A stretch of DNA of 6,965 nt from an uncultured Rhodospirillaceae bacterium (lineage in GTDB: Bacteria; Pseudomonadota; Alphaproteobacteria; CAAGCB01; CAG-977). This document shows positions 1-6,965 of the stretch, piece after piece (the stretch's first letter is position 1; the number at the start of each line of letters is the position of its first letter). The stretch covers positions 1-6,965 of the forward strand of contig USCC01000106.1 in the NCBI GenBank assembly GCA_900553035.1, given 5' to 3'. The notes beneath the pieces are model-generated. The model saw nothing but the letters and a program-made list of their open reading frames with translations, did not search any database and was not told where the DNA came from. Position numbers and translations under genes: made by a program.

Positions 1-166
1 CAAAGCCGTTTTTCCTCCATACCGTCCGACTTCACTTTCCCGAAATGGCATACAAGAAGGGCTTTTCTCCCTCTTTTTTCAAAGCCGTTTTTCCTCCATA
101 CCGTCCGACTTCACTTTCCCGAAATGGCATACAATAAGGGCTTCTTTTCCTTTTTTTTTCAAAGCC
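1..166. repeat. Tandem repeat of 79-80 bp units, two full copies plus the start of a third
   Basis: Unit 1 covers 1-79 and unit 2 covers 80-159. A third copy begins at 160 but keeps only the first seven bases (CAAAGCC) before diverging. The first 64 bases of the two full units differ at one position (G at 56 against T at 135). The last 15-16 bases are a pyrimidine-rich, T-rich tail that differs in sequence and length. Each unit opens with AAAGCC and has GGCTT near its end (60-64 and 139-143), so a single unit could close into a stem. The array begins exactly at the window edge, so more copies probably lie to the left. No coding role is evident, and it sits just beyond the terminator of the lipoprotein gene. 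It may be a dispersed intergenic repeat family of this genome. Confidence 0.9.
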
Positions 167-211
167 TTCTTCAAATTTTGCTGCCGTCAGGAAAGAGATG
201 GGGAGAATGAA

Positions 212-241
212 AAAACGCCGCCCAACAATCGGCGGCGTTTT
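212..241 (-). terminator. Rho-independent terminator of the lipoprotein gene
   Basis: An 11-bp perfect stem pairs 212-222 with 231-241 (core ACGCCGCC / GGCGGCGT) around an 8-nt loop at 223-230. Read on the minus strand it is followed by a run of six T (complement of A210-A215, which overlaps the base of the stem). It starts 17 bp after the stop of the minus-strand lipoprotein gene. The stem is flanked by A on one side and T on the other, so it could also work on the plus strand, but no plus-strand gene leads into it. Confidence 0.88.
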
Positions 242-258
242 ATGCGGTTTCAGAAAAT

Positions 259-905
259 TCAGCGGATGCCCATTCCCATCAGACCCTGATATCCGCTCGT
301 TGAGCCTGTCGCCAGATAGTGAATCAGAAGTATATCGCATCCTGTTTCATAGCAGTTCTGCGTTTTATCTCCCCGGACAGTTGCCTGAAGAAACAGATCC
401 GAATCTTCAATGCCGAAAACAAAACCCGTTTTCCGCTGTCCCGGGATTTTCAAGGTGAATCCTGTGTTTCTACCGTCGAAGCCTTTGACGTTTTCCATAC
501 ATTTCAATTCGGCTTTCGGATTGATTTTCCGGATATAAGCATACTGTCCGGCTAAAAATCTACCGTAATTGACAGGGAAGGAAATGCCTTCCTCCTTCAG
601 ATCGGACATCTGCTGAGCCATCCGGGCATCGTTAATGATGACATCTTTTTCCATATGCCGGCACCCGTCTGCTGCCAGTGTCTTTTTTATTTCAGCGGCT
701 TCAGCGTCCGTCCAATCAATGGACGCCGGCGCGAATCCTTCTTTTATGCCAAAGCCTTCAGACGGCATTCCCGTCATATCTCCGGCCGGTTTTTCCTGCG
801 ACGGCTCGACGTTCAAGCAACTGAGCCAGGAAGGCCACTGAAACCCGACTGTTGTCGAACAGGCGGCGAGTGAAAATAAGCAGAACGCGGCAAATATTTT
901 TTCAT
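259..905 (-). CDS. Hypothetical lipoprotein, with a one-base frameshift in the A-run after the start codon
   Basis: I do not recognise the family. The minus-strand frame ending in TGA at 261-259 is open up to 951, but its only standard in-frame start is a TTG at 816 with no ribosome binding site. Upstream of that TTG the same frame reads KIFAAFCLFSLAACSTT, a typical lipoprotein signal with lipobox LAAC (Cys codon 861-859). An ATG at 905-903 is followed by AAAAAA and is one base out of frame. One extra A would give MKKIFAAF... and a 215-residue protein with lipidated Cys16. Ser at +2 predicts outer-membrane sorting. The mature part has five more Cys, near residues 30, 82, 136, 185 and 190, possibly disulfide-bonded, and no membrane segment. 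The gene stands alone, with its own terminator. As written it may be a pseudogene, a slippage-controlled gene or a sequencing error. Confidence 0.7.
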
Positions 906-1003
906 AAGGTTTTTCCGTCAGGGATTTAATGCAACAGCAGGGATGTAAAATTCATAATCAGACGAAAATTTTTCAGGGAAACAGGATTAAAGGACTTTTT
1001 TAA

Positions 1004-1034
1004 ATTATAAAAAATGTTTATTTTCATATGGTAA
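1004..1034 (-). promoter_or_regulatory. Possible promoter of the lipoprotein gene
   Basis: On the minus strand a perfect TATAAT lies at 1009-1004. A TTACCA at 1034-1029 matches four of six bases of the -35 consensus, but the 19-bp spacer is longer than ideal. A transcript starting here would have a leader of about 90 nt before the ATG at 905. The surrounding DNA is so AT-rich that a TATAAT match by chance is likely, so this is only a candidate. Confidence 0.25.
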
Positions 1035-1094
1035 TCTTACGTTTCCCGGAATTTTAAATCCATACTTCATCTATAATAATAAATTTTTGATTTT

Positions 1095-1149
1095 AAAAAA
1101 AGGATTCATTAATTTATTCGTATTTTATATTTGCATATAATAATGAATC
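1095..1149 (-). terminator. Weak terminator-like structure after mutL
   Basis: On the minus strand GATTCATTA (1149-1141) pairs perfectly with TAATGAATC (1111-1103). After one C comes a run of seven T (1101-1095). Inside the loop, directly stacked on the outer stem, is a second hairpin, TTATAT-GCAA-ATATAA (1140-1125), with a GNRA-type tetraloop. The position, about 55 bp after the mutL stop, fits the end of the four-gene transcript. The stems are AT-rich and a 13-nt bulge interrupts the fold, so termination may be inefficient. Confidence 0.4.
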
Positions 1150-1203
1150 TGTTTCCATTGCACGGATCAAATAAAGCTGTCCGTTTTTCTGCGCCGGAAG
1201 GCT

Positions 1204-3060
1204 TCAACCGCGGCGGCCGAAAAGCTTTTCAATGTCCTTCAGTTTCAGCTCGATATACGTCGGGCGGCCGTGAATGCACTGACCCGAATAGGGAACGGCT
1301 TCCATCTGACGCAGAAGGGCGTTCATTTCCGAAGCATCCAGTTTCCGCCCCGCACGAACCGAGCCGTGACAGGCCATGGTCGCACAGATATCCTTGATGC
1401 GTTCTTTCAAGGCAACCGCATCCCCCCATTCGGCCAGTGTATCCGCAATGTCAACGACCAGTCCCCTGACATCTACATCGCCCAGGATGGCCGGCGTTCC
1501 GCGTACCAGAACCGCCCCGTCGCCGAAGGGTTCAATGAAAAGGCCCATTTTATGAAACTCTTCCGCCCGTTTTAAAAGGCTTCCGGCCTTTGATGCTCCC
1601 AGCTCAACCACTTCGGGCAACAGAAGGTACTGCGCCGCGGCATCGCCGTTCTGGTAATTATGGTTGATCTGTTCATATGTCAGACGTTCATGGGCCGCAT
1701 GCTGGTCAACAATGACGATGCCGTCTTCGGTCTGAGACACAATATACGTCCGATGGAGCTGTGCCCGGGCAATTCCGAGAGGCGGAAAAACTTCCTCACG
1801 CGCTTCAGCAGTGAAATCCCCGGCCGGAGCCGAAGTGTCATCCGGAACTGACGGAGCCGCGGAAAACGTCTCGGCCGGTTTGAAAAGACCGTAATTGAAA
1901 TGGTTTTTCGTCTCTCTGAGCGGCGCTGTGTGCAGGAGGCTTGAAGCCCCGGCGGGAAGCGGCCGTGCCTGATAATCGTACGAACGGCTGAACACCGGCG
2001 CCGGAGCGGGAAGCGTGCCCGTTTCCGCCGCGTCCAGCGCTTCCGTCGCCAGAGAAGATGAGGTCCGGTGCCCGGCTTCAACCAAAGCCTGCCGGACGGC
2101 TGTAATGATCAGGCCGCGAACCGCCTGCGCATTGCGGAAACGGACTTCCGCCTTGGCCGGATGGACGTTCACATCAACGTCAAAAGGCGGTACTGTCAGG
2201 AACAGAACGACGACCGGTGCGCGATCCGAAGCCAGAAGCTGCTGATAGGCGACCTTGACGGCGCCCATCAGAACCTTATCCCGGACAGGGCGGCCGTTGA
2301 CGAAAAAGTACTGATCCGCCGCCGTTGCGCGATTCAGCGTCGGCAGTCCCGCAAAACCGGTCAGCCGGATGCCTTCGCGTTCAACGTTGATGCCGATGGC
2401 ATTCTCGGTAAATTCCGCGCCGACGACCTGAGCAATACGCTCTTTCAGCGCTTCTTTGGAAAGCGGCTTTAAATCCAGGCGCGTTTTCTTTTCATCGGAC
2501 AGTGTGAAGCCGACCTCCGGATGCGCCAGAGCAATCTTTTCCATAATGTCCTGAATGTACCCGGTTTCAGTCGGTGTCGTTTTCAGAAATTTCAGACGCG
2601 CGGGGACGGCATAAAACAGATCCCGGACTTCAATGCGCGTGCCGACAGGCCCTGAAACAGGTTCCGGTTCACGCTTTTCCCCGCCTTCGACAAGCAGGCT
2701 CCACGCCGTATCCGAATCCACTGTTTTTGACGTAATTGTCATGCGGGAAACCGAAGCGATCGAGGGCAGGGCTTCTCCGCGGAAGCCAAGAAAACGAATA
2801 TCGAACAGGTCGTCTGTCGGCAGCTTGGATGTCGCATGGCGTTCGACTGCCAGAGAAATTTCTTCGGCCGTCATGCCTTTTCCGTTATCAATGACAGCCA
2901 TTAACGCCTTTCCGCCGTCATTCAGGACGACATCAATTCGCGTCGCTCCGGCGTCAAGGGCGTTTTCAACCAGTTCCTTTACCGCCGACGCGGGTCTTTC
3001 GACCACTTCGCCGGCAGCGATGCGGTTGACCAGTGTCGGCGGTAAAAGACGCAAAGGCAT
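1204..3060 (-). CDS. mutL: DNA mismatch repair protein MutL, endonuclease type
   Basis: MutL is the matchmaker of methyl-independent mismatch repair: recruited by mismatch-bound MutS, it uses ATP and nicks the error-containing strand. The 618-residue protein is full length. The N-terminal GHKL ATPase shows ELVENALDAG (29-38), DNGKGM (58-63) and the MutL/PMS signature GFRGEAL (92-98). A transducer domain follows, then a variable Pro/Ala-rich linker at roughly 340-430. The C-terminal dimerisation domain carries the metal-binding endonuclease motif DQHA-x2-E-x4-E (452-463), ACHGSVRAG (563-571) and CIHGRP (595-600). An intact endonuclease motif implies the species does not depend on Dam/MutH-type strand marking. 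The ATG is supported by AGGAG 8 nt upstream. The gene is last in the run, 11 bp after pgi. Identification is secure. Confidence 0.98.
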   Translation of the reverse strand: MPLRLLPPTLVNRIAAGEVVERPASAVKELVENALDAGATRIDVVLNDGGKALMAVIDNGKGMTAEEISLAVERHATSKLPTDDLFDIRFLGFRGEALPSIASVSRMTITSKTVDSDTAWSLLVEGGEKREPEPVSGPVGTRIEVRDLFYAVPARLKFLKTTPTETGYIQDIMEKIALAHPEVGFTLSDEKKTRLDLKPLSKEALKERIAQVVGAEFTENAIGINVEREGIRLTGFAGLPTLNRATAADQYFFVNGRPVRDKVLMGAVKVAYQQLLASDRAPVVVLFLTVPPFDVDVNVHPAKAEVRFRNAQAVRGLIITAVRQALVEAGHRTSSSLATEALDAAETGTLPAPAPVFSRSYDYQARPLPAGASSLLHTAPLRETKNHFNYGLFKPAETFSAAPSVPDDTSAPAGDFTAEAREEVFPPLGIARAQLHRTYIVSQTEDGIVIVDQHAAHERLTYEQINHNYQNGDAAAQYLLLPEVVELGASKAGSLLKRAEEFHKMGLFIEPFGDGAVLVRGTPAILGDVDVRGLVVDIADTLAEWGDAVALKERIKDICATMACHGSVRAGRKLDASEMNALLRQMEAVPYSGQCIHGRPTYIELKLKDIEKLFGRRG

Positions 3061-3071
3061 CCGTTGTTCTC

Positions 3072-6153
<3,082 letters not shown>

Positions 6154-6157
<4 letters not shown>

Positions 6158-6965
6158 TTTGTTTTCTCCTCCGGCAGCAACCAGCCCGTGACAGACGCAG
6201 GGGAAGCGGTCATTTCGGCAAGCGCGGCGCGGACTTCCCCGGCGGTTGTCCGGCCAATGTTTTTCGTCCGGTTCTGAATTTCATCCACAGACAGACCCAG
6301 AACACGCAGCTTTCCCACCAGATTCGCCGCATTTTCGGGGTCGTCGGCAATATAATCCATTCCGGCGGCCAGACGAACTTTGGCCTTTTCAATATCATCG
6401 TCGGTCAGCCGTACGGAAGAAAGAAAGGAATCCATGTCCCTTTCAAACTTTTCGGGCGTCGTCCCGTCCGCCAGAACGGCGTAAATCGTGAACGTTCCCT
6501 TGTCCAGCGTGAAACCGTCGTAAAACGCGCCGACTTCGCCGGCCGATTTGTCACGCAGGACGAATTGCCGGTACAGACGCCCGACATGCGACGCGCCCAG
6601 AGCTTCGGCCAGAATGTCATAAGCATAGGCTTTTTGACGGTCGGTGACGTAGGACGGAACGACATAGGTGCGCGACACGGTTCTGATGTTGACCATCGGG
6701 TGGCGCATTTCCAGCCGCGCCCGGACGGGATAGGATCCTGTGAACTGTTTCTTTTCGCGGGGGGTGCGTCCGGGGGGCACGCGGCCGTAATATTTCTCGG
6801 CCAGCGGCCTGAGCTCTTCCGGAGTGATGTCCCCCGCGACGACCAGCACGGCATTGTCCGGCGCGTAATAGGTTTCGTAAAACCGGGCGGCATCCTTCAT
6901 TTCAAGAGAAGCGAGTTCCCGCCGCGTGCCGATGACCGGCCGCCCGTATGGGTGGTCTCCCCACA
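6154..6965 (-). CDS. M16 zinc-peptidase subunit, partial (N-terminal part outside the window)
   Basis: Only the last 270 codons are present; the reading frame is still open at the right edge, so the start, any signal peptide and the HxxEH zinc site are not visible. The first visible residues read WGDHPYGRPVIGTRREL, the segment that follows the active-site region in M16B zinc peptidases. Then come FYETYYAPDNAVLVVAGDIT and the end of the first domain, followed by a second M16 domain that includes GASHVGRLYRQFVLRD. That second domain lacks the clear R/Y pair of its downstream neighbour, as expected for the catalytic subunit. The zinc-binding role is inferred from family pairing, not seen. It overlaps the next gene by four bases and is the most upstream visible gene of the M16-M16-pgi-mutL run. 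An internal ATG at 6900 is not the true start, since homology continues upstream of it. Confidence 0.93.

Larger units (their letters stand above)
906..1203. other. AT-rich intergenic region between mutL and the lipoprotein gene
   Basis: About 300 bp without a convincing gene. The part from about 990 to 1145 is strikingly AT-rich compared with the flanking coding DNA, with several A and T runs. It holds a weak terminator-like structure close to mutL and a possible promoter closer to the lipoprotein gene. Two tiny minus-strand frames (1005-1070, 21 codons, and 926-955, 9 codons) lack ribosome binding sites and are not called as genes. No RNA gene was recognised. Confidence 0.7.

Noticed and set aside
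1..166. CRISPR array
   Set aside because: The repeat core is 64 bp and the intervening tails are 15-16 bp, T-rich and similar to each other. No cas gene is present.
32..340. Minus-strand frame of 102 codons running through the terminator and into the repeat
   Set aside because: It overlaps the end of the lipoprotein gene in another frame, crosses the hairpin terminator and has no ribosome binding site.
259..816. Lipoprotein gene starting at the TTG at 816
   Set aside because: No ribosome binding site precedes this TTG, and the same frame upstream encodes a textbook lipoprotein signal. The TTG is better read as a Leu codon inside the mature protein.
926..955. Nine-codon leader-like frame (MNFTSLLLH) ahead of the lipoprotein gene
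   Set aside because: There is no ribosome binding site, no run of one regulatory amino acid and no alternative hairpins that would suggest attenuation.
1005..1070. Minus-strand 21-codon frame (MKYGFKIPGNVRLPYENKHFL)
   Set aside because: It has no Shine-Dalgarno, sits in very AT-rich DNA and overlaps the possible promoter. A frame this short is expected by chance.
1162..1188. Plus-strand hairpin ACGGA/TCCGT followed by T5
   Set aside because: The stem is only 5 bp with a 13-nt loop, and no plus-strand gene leads into it. On the minus strand it has no T run.

Overview
The window looks like chromosomal housekeeping DNA from an alphaproteobacterium, plausibly a Rhodospirillales-like lineage. 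The lineage call is an inference from the wording of MutL and from the paired M16 peptidase genes; no rRNA or other marker gene is present to fix it. Every convincing gene is on the minus strand. The genes are of moderate GC, and there is one clearly AT-rich intergenic island.

In minus-strand transcription order (high to low coordinates), 6965-1204 is a tight four-gene run. It holds the 3' part of a zinc-peptidase-type M16 gene, which runs off the right edge. Next is a second, exported M16 homologue that lacks the zinc motif and starts in an ATGA overlap with the first. Then comes pgi (glucose-6-phosphate isomerase) after 26 bp, and mutL (mismatch repair, endonuclease type) after 11 bp. All three visible starts have a Shine-Dalgarno sequence 8 nt before the ATG. 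The spacing argues for one transcript. The two M16 proteins probably form one envelope heterodimer; pgi and mutL have no obvious functional link to them or to each other.

From 1203 to 906 there is no gene. This AT-rich stretch holds a weak terminator-like structure for the mutL transcript and a possible promoter for the next gene. From 905 to 259 lies a small unrecognised lipoprotein gene. Its signal peptide and lipobox (LAAC) are clear only if one base is restored in an A6 run directly after the ATG; as written, the ATG is out of frame with the body. A strong hairpin terminator follows at 212-241. Positions 1-166 carry two full units and the start of a third of a 79-80 bp tandem repeat, which probably continues beyond the left edge.

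I found no mobile element, CRISPR array, tRNA, rRNA or defence system. The parts worth a second look are the start-proximal frameshift in the lipoprotein gene and the tandem repeat beside it.
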